From Cyanobacteria bacterium FACHB-502 (lineage in GTDB: Bacteria; Cyanobacteriota; Cyanobacteriia; Elainellales; Elainellaceae), in NCBI GenBank assembly GCA_014695325.1, contig JACJNZ010000052.1, positions 124,001 to 188,000 of the forward strand: DNA of 64,000 nucleotides, read 5' to 3'. The translations under genes and the position numbers were made by a program. Below are positions 18,062 to 27,331 of this stretch, one piece after another (position 1 is the first letter of the stretch; every line of letters begins with the position of its first letter). Under the pieces are notes generated by a model that searched no databases, was not told the DNA's origin, and saw only the letters and a program-made list of their open reading frames with translations.

Positions 18062-19819
18062 ATGAGAAACTTTCCGGCACAGTACACCCTGAACGATGAG
18101 GATGTGTTGTATTTTTCACACATTCCCAAAACCGCAGGCATGACCTTTCGGACGATCGTGGAAGATCAGTTTGACGATCGCGAAATCTGTCCGGCAACAC
18201 TCAATGCTCAGGTTGCCAAAATTCCCAAAGACCAGTTAAAAGACTATCGCTTGTTTCGCGGACATTTGGGATTTATCAACATCCCAGAACTGCTGCCCGG
18301 AAAGGAAGTGGTAAATGTAACGATTCTGCGTGAGCCGATCGCCCGCGTCATTTCCCACTACGAATACATCCGCCGCATGCCCGGAGATCCGCACTATAGA
18401 GCGGTGAAAGACATGACCCTGGCAGAGTTTGCCCAAAAGCTCACTGCCGGAAAGGTCGGAAAAAACATCCAGACTTACCATGTTGCAAAGGCGATGCGGT
18501 TCAAACTGGATGACCTGACCCCGGAAGAAACGCTGGCTCTGGCAAAAGAAAGCCTCGATAATTTTGCCTTTGTCGGCTTGGTCGAACGGTTCCAGGACTC
18601 GCTGTTTCTGCTGTCCTACATTCTGGGCTGGAAGCCGATCCTGAATAGCCGCAAGGAAAACGCCGCTAAGAAAAAGAAATCCTTTGACGAGATTCCGGCT
18701 GAGACCCTAGAGATTATCCGCGAAAATTCGCTGCTCGATCTGGAACTCTACCACTACGCGCAGGAAATCTTCGAGACGCGCTTTAACGAGATGGTGCAGC
18801 AGCTGATCTCCCAGTTCGGCACGGCGGCAGACCAAGCGGAAACTATCTCATCCGATCGCCTCAAAGAATTGCTAGAACTCCACTACGAGCAACGCTATCG
18901 CGATCTAGACCGCACTCCATCTTCTACCCTGCTTTACGATTTTGGTCAGGCGTTGCGCGGCATGGGCTGGCAGCGTCGAGAATGTCCGCCTTCTGGACCG
19001 CCTGCCTATCGTTGGACTGGACCTGGCACCGTTTCGACGCTTGATCTGCCCCAGATTGCTCCTCCAAATGGCAATTGCTTGCTGGAGTTTCGTGTGATTG
19101 CGACTCAGGCGACTGCGCCCGATATTCTCGATAGCCTTTCTGTTTTGGTCAATCAGAATCCAGTGCGACTCAACACACTGCATAGCGATCGCGGTGTGAA
19201 ACTGCTCCAGGCGGTCGTTGCCCCAGAAATGCTGAAATCTGAGCGACCCTTTACCGAAGTAAAATTTGAGGTCGATCGCGTCACGTCCCTGAATGCGGTG
19301 AATCCGCTTGATCCCGATACGCGCCAGGTGGGAGTGGCATTGAACTATGTGCAGCTTTTCCCGCAGGAAACCGAACGACAGCACAGTGCTGCTGCTCAGC
19401 TTTTTGAGGATGAAGCCTGGAAAAACACGATCGATTTCCTGAGTCAGCATCTCCAGCCCCAGGAAGTCGTAATTGCGCCCCTGGCATTCCGGGTCATGGT
19501 GAATAATTCGGTGCTGGACTACGATGCATTTCTGGAGGGCAAGCAGGCGCAGTGGCTCGTGCTGCACAAAGGTATGGCGGCGCAAATTAGCACAATTTTG
19601 ATGAAGCTGCTTGGTCGCGGTTTGTCTCCTGTGTTTGCCAACGAAGTGTTTGTCCTGTATTCCAACCGTCAGGGCATCGCTACAGCAAACTATGCTTCAA
19701 AGCACGTTCGTCCCGTGTACATCGATCGCGTCAAGAAGAACGTCGAGCACAAGCTGAAAACGCTGTATCGCCAGTACGCAGGTAAGAAGCAGTTGATTCG
19801 CAGTTCCCCCAAAGGGTAA
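18062..19819 (+). CDS. Three-part sulfotransferase-family protein
   Basis: 585 residues. The N-terminal ~265 residues form a PAPS-dependent sulfotransferase: the 5'-phosphosulfate loop is in FSHIPKTAGMTFRTIV and the 3'-phosphate site in ILREPIARVISHYEYIRRM. Residues about 290-440 look like a beta-sandwich of the kind fused to glycan enzymes (YRWTGPGTVSTLDLP). The last ~140 residues are an unassigned alpha/beta region. It is 62 bases after the exporter ATPase and just before a glycosyltransferase, so it probably sulfates an exported polysaccharide. Its last codons (RSSPKG) and stop are formed by a copy of the dispersed palindrome (19797-19822). Confidence 0.82.
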   Translation: MRNFPAQYTLNDEDVLYFSHIPKTAGMTFRTIVEDQFDDREICPATLNAQVAKIPKDQLKDYRLFRGHLGFINIPELLPGKEVVNVTILREPIARVISHYEYIRRMPGDPHYRAVKDMTLAEFAQKLTAGKVGKNIQTYHVAKAMRFKLDDLTPEETLALAKESLDNFAFVGLVERFQDSLFLLSYILGWKPILNSRKENAAKKKKSFDEIPAETLEIIRENSLLDLELYHYAQEIFETRFNEMVQQLISQFGTAADQAETISSDRLKELLELHYEQRYRDLDRTPSSTLLYDFGQALRGMGWQRRECPPSGPPAYRWTGPGTVSTLDLPQIAPPNGNCLLEFRVIATQATAPDILDSLSVLVNQNPVRLNTLHSDRGVKLLQAVVAPEMLKSERPFTEVKFEVDRVTSLNAVNPLDPDTRQVGVALNYVQLFPQETERQHSAAAQLFEDEAWKNTIDFLSQHLQPQEVVIAPLAFRVMVNNSVLDYDAFLEGKQAQWLVLHKGMAAQISTILMKLLGRGLSPVFANEVFVLYSNRQGIATANYASKHVRPVYIDRVKKNVEHKLKTLYRQYAGKKQLIRSSPKG

Positions 19820-19822
19820 TCA
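19797..19822. repeat. Copy of the dispersed palindrome fused to a coding end
   Basis: TTCGCAGTTCCCCCAAAGGGTAATCA. It supplies the last seven codons and the stop of the sulfotransferase gene and lies just before the glycosyltransferase start. Confidence 0.8.
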
Positions 19823-19828
19823 TCCCCC

Positions 19829-20989
19829 ATGACCCAAGGAGCAGGATCAGACAAAAACGCCGCACAAATCATCGCTAACTTATCCTTTGTTGGACAAAAG
19901 CCCACAGGACTCGCAACCTACGCAATTAATCTTGCCTCAGAGCTGAACCTGTCTGGATTAACACTGCTGGCTCCGCCTGCCCTGCATCATCACACCCAAT
20001 CCAGGCAGCCCTGCTATGAAATTCCGGGCGGCATGAGTGCGGAGGAAGGCAAAGCCGGACATTTTCGCCGCCTGAAGTGGTCACAGTTTCAGCTTCCGGG
20101 CATTTATCGCCAGCTTCAATCGGACCTACTCTTTTCCCTGGTTCCTGAAGCTCCGATTGAGGCGAAATGTCGATCGATCGTCATGGTTCACGATCTGATT
20201 CCGCTTCGCTTTCCGCGCTGGGCTTCTCCCCTGTTTCACTATGCCCGTCTCTATGTGCCGCAGGTTCTAAAGCAGGCTGAGCATATCCTTTGCAATTCCC
20301 ATGCGACCGCTCAGGACATCTGCAATTTTTACGGAATTCCTGCCTCAAAAATCACGCCCGTGCTGCTCTCCCACGATTCGCACCATTTTCGGATTCCTGA
20401 TTGGCCGATCGAAGGAATGGCAATGGATTACTCCTCTAAAAGCGCTACGTCGCATCGCCCCTATTTTTTCTACATCGGACGGCACGACCCCTATAAAAAC
20501 CTCCTGCGGTTGATTCGCGCCTTTGCTGCCCTGCCCAATCCCCAAAATTATGATCTGCTGATTGCAGGTTCCCCCGATCCGCGCTACACGCCTCTACTTA
20601 AACAGCAAGCGATCGAGCTAGGGGTCTCCGAGCAAATCAAGTTTCTCGACTATGTGGCTTACGATCAGCTTCCCGGTTTGCTGCATGAGTCAATCGCCCT
20701 GGTTTATCCCAGCTTGTGGGAAGGGTTTGGATTTCCCGTGTTGGAAGCAATGGCATGCGGTGCGCCTGTGATTACCTCAAATCTGTCTTCCCTACCGGAA
20801 GTGGCAGGAGACGCAGCCATTCTGATTAATCCGTATGATGAGCAGGCTTTAACTGATGCGATGGCTCAAGTGGCAACCGATGATCAAGTGCGAAAAGACT
20901 TGCGAGCGGCAGGGTTAAAGCGATCGAGCCAGTTTAGCTGGGCAAAAACCGGACAACAAACGGCAGCAGTGCTGCAGCGGTTTCTCTAG
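19829..20989 (+). CDS. Glycosyltransferase family 4 (GT-B)
   Basis: A 386-residue retaining GT-B enzyme. The N-terminal domain shows [10 protein letters not shown] and [11 protein letters not shown]; the C-terminal nucleotide-sugar domain shows [10 protein letters not shown] and the family motif [20 protein letters not shown] with the E-x7-E pair. There is no membrane segment, so it acts at the cytoplasmic face. It begins nine bases after the sulfotransferase stop, in line with one exporter-sulfotransferase-glycosyltransferase operon. Donor and acceptor are unknown. Confidence 0.92.
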   Translation: MTQGAGSDKNAAQIIANLSFVGQKPTGLATYAINLASELNLSGLTLLAPPALHHHTQSRQPCYEIPGGMSAEEGKAGHFRRLKWSQFQLPGIYRQLQSDLLFSLVPEAPIEAKCRSIVMVHDLIPLRFPRWASPLFHYARLYVPQVLKQAEHILCNSHATAQDICNFYGIPASKITPVLLSHDSHHFRIPDWPIEGMAMDYSSKSATSHRPYFFYIGRHDPYKNLLRLIRAFAALPNPQNYDLLIAGSPDPRYTPLLKQQAIELGVSEQIKFLDYVAYDQLPGLLHESIALVYPSLWEGFGFPVLEAMACGAPVITSNLSSLPEVAGDAAILINPYDEQALTDAMAQVATDDQVRKDLRAAGLKRSSQFSWAKTGQQTAAVLQRFL

Positions 20990-21100
20990 TTTTCTTCAAG
21001 CTCTACCTCTCATTCATGTTGCAAAACCTATCGTTTTCACATGAGGATCGATCGTTTGTTGAAGAATGGAGGGAAGCTGTCCTAAAAAATCGGTTTGATT

Positions 21101-21559
21101 ATGACAACAACCTATCCCAACACCCCCGACCTCTCCGCCTCAGATTATCTGGTTGTGGGGCTGGCAACCTGCTTCGTGAAAGAGGATGGCGAAGTGCATC
21201 CCGTGCATGTGGTAGAACCCATTCCCTCGGCAGCTCTGGAAGCTCTCAGTAAGGGCATCGCTACTTCCTACGAATTTGCCTGTGCGACGACGATCGGCAC
21301 AGTCCTTCCAGATGGCAATCCGCAGCTTCTCGCAGAATTGCCGCCCGATACTCAGTTTTGCGATGACTTTGCCTTTCGTGCCACGGCTGCTGCTCGGACT
21401 TACAAAAGCCGCTTGGAGTCTCAAAGCCTGATTCCTACCGGAACCACGAAGCGTGACTTCAATTTTTCCACTGAAAGAAAGCGCGTCCTCAACTCCGATC
21501 GCATTGTCAAAAGCGAGGATAATGTGAAGCAGCACGCTTACACGCATCAGGTTCTTTAG
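21101..21559 (+). CDS. Conserved cyanobacterial hypothetical protein
   Basis: A 152-residue soluble protein with no signal peptide or membrane segment. It has a compositionally normal alpha/beta first half (YLVVGLATCFVKEDGEVHPV, VEPIPSAALEALSKGIATSY) and a charged tail. I recognise the general look of a conserved cyanobacterial protein but no domain, and make no functional call. ATG 21101 is preferred over the TTG two codons upstream; neither has a clear ribosome site. The GST gene follows after 25 bases, which suggests cotranscription. Confidence 0.72.
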   Translation: MTTTYPNTPDLSASDYLVVGLATCFVKEDGEVHPVHVVEPIPSAALEALSKGIATSYEFACATTIGTVLPDGNPQLLAELPPDTQFCDDFAFRATAAARTYKSRLESQSLIPTGTTKRDFNFSTERKRVLNSDRIVKSEDNVKQHAYTHQVL

Positions 21560-21584
21560 CACAGGTTTTCTCGTCTCAGGTCTT

Positions 21585-22148
21585 ATGCTCAAACTTTACG
21601 GCGGAGCCAGAAGCCGCGCCTCGATCGTCCAGTGGTATCTTGAAGAATTGGGCGTTCCCTACGAATATGTCTTGCTCGATATGCAGACAGGACAGCATAA
21701 AGAGCCAGACTTCCTGACAATTAACCCGTTTGGCAAAGTTCCAGCTATCAAGGAAAACGGCTATCGGCTTTGGGAATCGGGCGCAATTTTGCTCTATCTG
21801 TCCGAAAAGTACGACACTTCGCTGACCACCTCAGAACACCGTGCCACAATTGCCCAATGGGTGATATTTGCCAACGCAACGCTGGGACCGGGCGTTTTTG
21901 TAGAGGCAACCCGCGATCGAGAAATGCCACGCCTGCTGGCTCCTCTGAACGAGATTTTCGATCGTCAGCCTTTTCTGCTGGGCGACCAGCTCTCAGCCGC
22001 AGATGTGGCAGTTGGCTCGATGCTGGCGTATATGCCGCTGTTGCTCAAGATTGGTTTTGATGACTATCCCGCGATTGGAAATTACCTGAAGCGTATTGCA
22101 GAACGTCCGGCATTCCAGAAGACGATCGGCAGTAGGAAAGCAGCGTAG
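21585..22148 (+). CDS. gst: Glutathione S-transferase family protein
   Basis: 187 residues with the thioredoxin-like N-terminal domain (LKLYGGARSRASIVQWYLEEL, a Ser/Arg-rich active-site region, then the cis-Pro motif GKVPAIKENGYRLWESGAILLYL) and the helical C-terminal domain with LGDQLSAADVAVGSMLAY. Probably conjugates or reduces electrophilic compounds with glutathione in the cytosol; the substrate is unknown. The C-terminal domain is rather short for the family. A hairpin terminator follows the stop. Confidence 0.9.
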   Translation: MLKLYGGARSRASIVQWYLEELGVPYEYVLLDMQTGQHKEPDFLTINPFGKVPAIKENGYRLWESGAILLYLSEKYDTSLTTSEHRATIAQWVIFANATLGPGVFVEATRDREMPRLLAPLNEIFDRQPFLLGDQLSAADVAVGSMLAYMPLLLKIGFDDYPAIGNYLKRIAERPAFQKTIGSRKAA

Positions 22149-22622
22149 TTTGTTCCATTCATTACGGTTTACCAGGGGGCAGGTTTCAGGCTTGCCCCTT
22201 TAATCATTTTTGACGCTATTTTTGGCGTTGCTAAATCACAGGATGAATTTCTCCACCTACGGAAGACTTTCGATCCGTTCAAAGTCCCCCAGAATTAACT
22301 TATTTAGGAATCCGCTCAGCAATTCTCTAACTCAGTTCATCCTTCGATTCAGCGGCGCCTTTGATCGATCGCCTATAAAGACCGAGCGCCCATACAACAA
22401 TTTTCCTGTGCCTGATCGACTTTCTGCTCGAATTGGGAATTCTAGTTTCAAGAACAGGGTTTAGCTACCAGATAATCATTGTTTCAGGTCGAGATGAATT
22501 GCTTGTGTTTACAAGCGAAGCAGTGAATCCTGTAGCCGCCCCAGCATTAGATTCAACTGCTTATTAGTGTCCCCCTTCACGCTTCGGACTCAGAATCGCG
22601 GACATTACTAAAGGATTTTTCC
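22149..22622. other. Intergenic region upstream of the exoprotein gene
   Basis: About 470 bases. Besides the GST terminator it holds a decayed fragment (TTCAAAGTCCCCCAGAATTAAC...TTTAGG, about 22276-22307) of the CCCCC/GGGGG intergenic repeat also seen near 10650 and 51670. A possible 84-codon plus-strand frame starts inside the terminator, has no features and is rejected. The exoprotein promoter is presumably in the last 150 bases. Confidence 0.5.
22173..22208 (+). terminator. Probable terminator after the GST gene
   Basis: GGGGCAGG...CTTGCCCC forms an eight-pair stem with one G-T pair, closing a seven-base loop and followed by TTTAATCATTTTT. It lies about 25 bases after the stop codon. Confidence 0.7.
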
Positions 22623-24740
22623 ATGTCGAATATTCTTGTAACTACCACAGCGGACAGTGGTACAGGTTCCCTGCGAGCAGCAATTGCCTCGGCCACTGCT
22701 GGAAGTACAATTCAGTTTGCTGCAAATTTAGCGAACCAAACCATTACCTTAACGAGCGGACAGATTGAAATTGCTGCCGGAAGAAATATCACGATCGATG
22801 GCTCCACGGCTGCCGGATTGACCATTAGCGGCAACAACAGCTCCCGTATCTTTTGGGTGAAATCCAACCAGGACTTTCCCACAACCATCACGTTTAAAAA
22901 CTTGTCGCTGGTCAACGGCTATACTGCCGAAAACGGCGGTGCGATTCGGGGAGAGCACAAAGCTAATCTCACCGTTGAGAATGTCAAGTTCCAAAACAAC
23001 GTGGCAGACAAAGGGGGTGGGGCAATTTATAGTGCCTGGGAAAATCAGCTTACGGTCAACAGCTCTCAATTCAACGGGAACAAAGCTACTGCGGGAAATG
23101 ATGAGCGCGGTGCAGGGGCGATCGCTTTTGTGAGTTCGGGAAATTTCACGGTTCGTAATAGCAGCTTTACCAACAATCAGGGCATTAACGGCGGGGCAAT
23201 CAATAGTTTGAATGGCAAGCTGACGATCGAAAACTCCCACTTTGTCAACAACAGCACACTAGCAGCCCAGTACGACGCCGGAAAAGAGAATCCAACCCTG
23301 CGAGGTTATGGCGGTGCGATTTACACCGATCGCGCCAGCAGCACAAACGAGCCATCGGGAAGAATCCGCATTAGCGGCACGCTCTTTGAGGGCAACAAAG
23401 GCAAAGCAGAAGGCGGCGCAGCCTATCTCTATACCGGTACACAGGACAGCATCGAGATTCAGTCCAGCACTTTCAAAAACAACGAGGTTCAGGCACTCGC
23501 TCAGGGCAATAGCGGCAATGGCGGTGGACTGGTGGTAATAAGCAATTCGCCCAACCAGGGATTGACGATCGCCCAAACCGCATTTGTGAACAACACGGCA
23601 TCGAGCCAGGGCGGCGGAATGTGGCTGATGGGCGCACCTGCAACGATCCTCAACAGCACCTTTTCCGGCAATCAAGCCCCTGGAACCGTACCCGGCAAAG
23701 TCGTGGGTACAGATTACTATCCGCTTGGCGGTGCGATGGCTCTCTACAGCGATGCCAGGCTAATCAATACCACGATCGCCCACAATCAGGCAGGCTGGGT
23801 CGGTGGTGGCATCAGTGTTGCTGGCGGCTCCAAAGTCTCATTGCAAGACACAATCCTGTACAAAAACACGGCAGCCAACGGCGGCAACCCTTGGGGCATT
23901 CAGCAGCACAGCAGCGGTACACTCACTGATTACGGCGGTAACATTCAATTCCCCCCCGAGAAAGACAACAAAAACGCCACCACTGCAATCACGATCGCCG
24001 ATCCGATGCTGGGCACCCTGCAAGACAACGGCGGCGGCATTCTGACTTATGCGCTGTTGCCCGGAAGTCCTGCGATTAACAAGGGAGTGGGAACAGGCAC
24101 ACCTACCCTGGATCAGCGAGGCTTTACCCGCGCCGATGGCTCGATCGATGCAGGCGCATTTGAGTTTGGGGCAACGGCTCCAGCAACTCCTCCAGGAACT
24201 GAAACCCCGATCGCAGGCAGCACAGACAACGATGTTCTGACGGGCAGCAGTATTAATGACTGGCTCAGAGGAGGAATGGGATCTGATCTGCTCACGGGTG
24301 GCGGCGGAGCCGATCGCTTTATTTATGCGGGCGCAACCCGACGCGAGGCTTTGTCAGGCTCCCGGCTGCGAAACCCCGATCGAATTCTGGATTTTAATGC
24401 GATTCAAGGCGATCGACTTCAGTTGGACTATGACAATAATCTGGCAACGATCGATCGTCCGCGTAGCGCGTTTAATGCCGGAAAAGTGCGAGGTGAAAAT
24501 TTACGCGCAGGCGTGCAGGCAGCTTTTCAGGACAAAAATCACCAACGTAAGGGCAATCAAGCTCTACGGGCAAATGAAGCGGTGGTGTTCCAATGGCGCA
24601 AGCAGACTTTCTTGACAGTGAATGACAACGAACGCAGGTTTGCTCCCAATCAGGACATGATCATTAACGTGACCGGACTGCAAATGATCGGACAAGATGC
24701 CAGCGCAGGGGTTCTGAAGGTGAGTTCCTATTTTGTCTAG
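22623..24740 (+). CDS. Beta-helix exoprotein with C-terminal RTX-like calcium repeats
   Basis: 705 residues. The start MSNILVTTTADSGTGSLRAAIASATAGSTI is typical of choice-of-anchor/CSLREA-like surface proteins. Residues about 90-480 contain repeated units (xGGAIxxxxxxLTVENxxFxNNxA) of a right-handed parallel beta-helix. Near residues 535-565 are nonapeptide-type calcium repeats (GSSINDWLRGGMGSDLLTGG) leading to ADRFIY. There is no N-terminal signal peptide, which fits type I secretion through a C-terminal signal. No type I secretion genes lie nearby. It is followed by a bidirectional terminator. Confidence 0.85.
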   Translation: MSNILVTTTADSGTGSLRAAIASATAGSTIQFAANLANQTITLTSGQIEIAAGRNITIDGSTAAGLTISGNNSSRIFWVKSNQDFPTTITFKNLSLVNGYTAENGGAIRGEHKANLTVENVKFQNNVADKGGGAIYSAWENQLTVNSSQFNGNKATAGNDERGAGAIAFVSSGNFTVRNSSFTNNQGINGGAINSLNGKLTIENSHFVNNSTLAAQYDAGKENPTLRGYGGAIYTDRASSTNEPSGRIRISGTLFEGNKGKAEGGAAYLYTGTQDSIEIQSSTFKNNEVQALAQGNSGNGGGLVVISNSPNQGLTIAQTAFVNNTASSQGGGMWLMGAPATILNSTFSGNQAPGTVPGKVVGTDYYPLGGAMALYSDARLINTTIAHNQAGWVGGGISVAGGSKVSLQDTILYKNTAANGGNPWGIQQHSSGTLTDYGGNIQFPPEKDNKNATTAITIADPMLGTLQDNGGGILTYALLPGSPAINKGVGTGTPTLDQRGFTRADGSIDAGAFEFGATAPATPPGTETPIAGSTDNDVLTGSSINDWLRGGMGSDLLTGGGGADRFIYAGATRREALSGSRLRNPDRILDFNAIQGDRLQLDYDNNLATIDRPRSAFNAGKVRGENLRAGVQAAFQDKNHQRKGNQALRANEAVVFQWRKQTFLTVNDNERRFAPNQDMIINVTGLQMIGQDASAGVLKVSSYFV

Positions 24741-24874
24741 CGTTAATTCCAGTCCCTATTCTGCTGCTTCTGAGGGGAAAACCAAGCCCCTTTTCAGTCT
24801 CAAAGTTTCCGAAAGTTGACCGTATTGAGGGGCAGAACCTTTCATCCGCCCCAAGCAGCCTCTTTAATATCAAA

Positions 24875-24908
24875 AAGGACACCTCTTAATGAAGTGTCCT
24901 AATTTTTA
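24875..24908. terminator. Bidirectional terminator between the exoprotein gene and psbK
   Basis: AGGACAC...GTGTCCT forms a seven-pair stem with two further pairs beyond a mismatch. A T-run follows on each strand (AATTTTTATTT on plus, TTTTTGATATT on minus). It lies between two convergent genes and should stop both transcripts. Confidence 0.85.
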
Positions 24909-24940
24909 TTTCGTTTTTATTGAATTGTGAAACGAGATTC

Positions 24941-25078
24941 TTATCTAAAACCGACGGCTGCCTGCCATACAAACGCCAGCAGCAGGAAGAACACCGGAAT
25001 CACAGGCAGAACGTCTACGAGCGGATCAAAGATCGCGTAGGCTTCAGGTAATTTTGCTAAGAGCAATGCCGCTTCCAT
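24941..25078 (-). CDS. psbK: Photosystem II reaction centre protein PsbK
   Basis: A 45-codon gene: [20 protein letters not shown]... ending in [12 protein letters not shown] and TAA. This is nearly the standard cyanobacterial PsbK, a single-helix membrane subunit of photosystem II that contacts CP43 and helps keep the complex stable. The short N-terminal stretch before the LPEAY is the cleaved leader, and the transmembrane helix runs through [16 protein letters not shown]. The gene stands alone with its own terminator. The identification is firm despite its small size. Confidence 0.97.
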   Translation of the reverse strand: MEAALLLAKLPEAYAIFDPLVDVLPVIPVFFLLLAFVWQAAVGFR

Positions 25079-25190
25079 GAATCAGTCTACCTCTCCAACA
25101 CAAATTTCATAATTGTTGGGTATCTTAACACGATCGCCGCTCCAATTCATCCGCAGTGACAAATCTAATTATCAGAGAATCTGATTTGCT

Positions 25191-25664
25191 TTAGGGCAGC
25201 AAAAAGCCTGATCCGGCTCGGCGAATAAAGTAGCGAGAAGTTTCTTCATTGGGCGAGCGATAAAGCATCAGAAAGTTGCCGTTGTTCAGCGTATAAAGTC
25301 GATAAACGCCCTGCGCGGGAGTAAGCTGCTGCTCTCTAGGAATCCCTGCATTCTCCGGGAAATAGCCACCTCGCGCCACAATGCGATAGCCGCTGAGAAT
25401 ATTGGTGGCAGCATTGAAAACTGCCTGAAAATCTCCGTCAAAATTCGGATCGTTTTGCAAATCTGCTAGCATCCCCGACGAGAAATTCAAATCACTCTGA
25501 GAAGCCCAATCGGTCAAGCGAAACAAAGGCAAAATCCCGCTCCGAACTTCAGTTTGAGCAAAGCTGGCTCTACTGAGTGTAAGCAGCAAAGCAGTTGCTA
25601 TGACAAGCTGCACTGACCCTTTCCGAGCGAAATTTCTGATCAGTTTGAATTGACGATCGCCCAT
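25191..25664 (-). CDS. Secreted hypothetical protein
   Basis: 157 residues with a clear Sec signal peptide: basic start (KLIRNFARKG), hydrophobic core (VQLVIATALLLTLSRASFAQ) and likely cleavage after SFA. The mature part (~120 residues) has no domain I recognise; it contains YRIVARGGYFPENAG and a C-terminal YRLYTLNNGNFLMLYRSPNE segment suggestive of a beta-rich fold. Probably periplasmic or exported. It is monocistronic as far as can be seen. Function unknown. Confidence 0.72.
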   Translation of the reverse strand: MGDRQFKLIRNFARKGSVQLVIATALLLTLSRASFAQTEVRSGILPLFRLTDWASQSDLNFSSGMLADLQNDPNFDGDFQAVFNAATNILSGYRIVARGGYFPENAGIPREQQLTPAQGVYRLYTLNNGNFLMLYRSPNEETSRYFIRRAGSGFLLP

Positions 25665-25814
25665 AGCTAACCTGTGATTAAAATGCTTCTAAATTTAATT
25701 GACAGGACTTTATCACAATTTCAGGAAGGGGTGAGAAAGCCTAGGGAGATGAGGAGAGCAAGGGGAGTAATCTGCTAGCTCTTGCTGGAGGCATTGAATG
25801 ATCTGTAGGAGTGG

Positions 25815-25997
25815 TTAGCGGGGTTTATGGGCTTTCCAGGTTCCGCCATATGCATAGTAGGGATTGTTTTGGCTTACGGAGGGATAGCATCGATCGCAGA
25901 CAAAAATCCACTGCTCTGAGGCATCTACCTTTACGCGATAGAGGACTTCGGCAGGCTCCTGACAGCGATCGCAGGGTTTAATTCGCACCCGTGCCAT
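25815..25997 (-). CDS. Small four-cysteine (zinc-ribbon-like) protein
   Basis: A 60-residue protein from ATG 25997: MARVRIKPCDRCQEPAEVLYRV... and later FVCDRCYPSV. The two CDRC pairs, 26 residues apart, are a typical four-cysteine zinc-ribbon pattern. Upstream in-frame codons to 26069 overlap the end of the PIN gene and are not needed. It lies 37 bases after that gene on the same strand, so it is probably cotranscribed. No function is known to me. Confidence 0.75.
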   Translation of the reverse strand: MARVRIKPCDRCQEPAEVLYRVKVDASEQWIFVCDRCYPSVSQNNPYYAYGGTWKAHKPR

Positions 25998-26034
25998 AAA
26001 ATTACTTTTTGCGGTTATTTCAGGAGCGGTTATT

Positions 26035-27117
26035 TCAGGAAATGACGGTCGAATTTTGAGGACGGGCAAAAATCATGCGTCCGGCGGAAGTTTGCAGTGA
26101 ACCTGTGACGACGACCGCTAATTCACCGCCAATGTAGCTGCCGCCTTCTTCGACCACCACCATTGTGCCGTCATCCAGGTAGCCGACGCCCTGAGCGGGT
26201 TCTTTGCCCTGCTTGAGAATCTTCAGGTCAATCTGGTCGCCGGGAAGGTAGGCAGGGCGCATTGCCTGGGCCAGATCGTTAATATTTAGCACGTTGACTT
26301 TTTGCAGACTCGCGACTTTGTTGAGGTTGTAGTCGTTCGTCAGCAATGTGCCATTAATGTCCTGTGCCAAACGCACCAGCTTTGCATCGACGGTAGAAAC
26401 ATCATCGTAGTCAGCGGGGTGAATGATAATGCGTTCCGGGTATGCTTCTTGAATCTGATTGAGAATATCTAAGCCTCGCCGTCCCCGCACCCGCTTTTGA
26501 TCGTTCGAGGCATCGGCAATTTGCTGAAGTTCTTGCAGAACAAACCTCGGTACGAGCAACTGTCCTTCTAGAAATCCGGTTGCCAGGATATCTTCGATTC
26601 TCCCGTCGATAATGCAGCTTGTATCAAGAATTTTGCTCGTTGCCGGCTTGAGCGTTCCCTCCGCAACCAGCATCGACTCGACGCTATTAGGATTAATGAG
26701 CCGCAGCAGGGTTCGACCGTGGATATCTGCCAGATTGATGCCAGAAAAGGCAAACAGCACGCTTCCCAAAACGGCAGCAAGCGGCTTGATAAAGGCAAAC
26801 TCTCGTGGAATCGGCAGCAGAAAAATGGGAGCCAGCATCAGGTTCGCGACCAGCAGCCCTAGCACCAAGCCGACCGATCGACTCAGCAAGCGATCGACGG
26901 GCATCTCGCGAATTTGCCGTTCGACCCGTCGATAGGCAGTTTGCGCCACAATGCCGATCGCCAAACCAATCAGCGCACCAAATCCGCCCGTGACTGAACT
27001 CAGCCCCTCTAGGCTCGTCACCTGTGCCAAAGCATCGTTTGGCAGGAAGTCAACGCTATAAAAGCCAATTCCTGCCCCTGCTATGATGAAAGATATAATG
27101 ATAATTGCGTCAAGCAT
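26035..27117 (-). CDS. Membrane-anchored PIN/TRAM-domain protein (YacL family)
   Basis: 360 residues. The N-terminal ~130 residues contain several hydrophobic segments (MLDAIIIISFIIAGAGIGFY, GGFGALIGLAIGIVA, LVLGLLVANLMLAPIFLLP). A PIN ribonuclease-like domain follows, with KILDTSCIIDGRIEDI carrying the first acidic residues, QLLVPRFVLQELQQIAD, and TNDYNLNKVA. The C-terminus is a TRAM RNA-binding domain (GQDIDLK-like GDQIDLKILKQGKEPAQGVGYLDDGTMVVVEEG). Likely a membrane-bound RNA-processing or ribosome-related protein; the exact target is not established. Confidence 0.92.
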   Translation of the reverse strand: MLDAIIIISFIIAGAGIGFYSVDFLPNDALAQVTSLEGLSSVTGGFGALIGLAIGIVAQTAYRRVERQIREMPVDRLLSRSVGLVLGLLVANLMLAPIFLLPIPREFAFIKPLAAVLGSVLFAFSGINLADIHGRTLLRLINPNSVESMLVAEGTLKPATSKILDTSCIIDGRIEDILATGFLEGQLLVPRFVLQELQQIADASNDQKRVRGRRGLDILNQIQEAYPERIIIHPADYDDVSTVDAKLVRLAQDINGTLLTNDYNLNKVASLQKVNVLNINDLAQAMRPAYLPGDQIDLKILKQGKEPAQGVGYLDDGTMVVVEEGGSYIGGELAVVVTGSLQTSAGRMIFARPQNSTVIS

Positions 27118-27331
27118 GACAATAATCCAAAGTAGGATTAGGTGCAGACTTCGTTAGGAATCAGAATAGCATCGGCAGGGATTTTTCGCTGGACGCAGTT
27201 GCCCCGATCGCGCAGAAACGCAAGCTTCAGGCAGTTGCAGAATAACTCACTAAAATTCCAGTGATTCAATTACATGATTCAATTGCGAAGCTAACTTTAA
27301 TTCCGTACGACCTCATTATATCTTTTTCGCT

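Noticed and set aside
18905-19585. 226-codon minus-strand frame antisense to the sulfotransferase gene
   Set aside because: Lies wholly inside a convincing gene and has unusual composition.
22210-22464. 84-codon plus-strand frame downstream of the GST gene
   Set aside because: Begins within the terminator and is low in features; more likely random.
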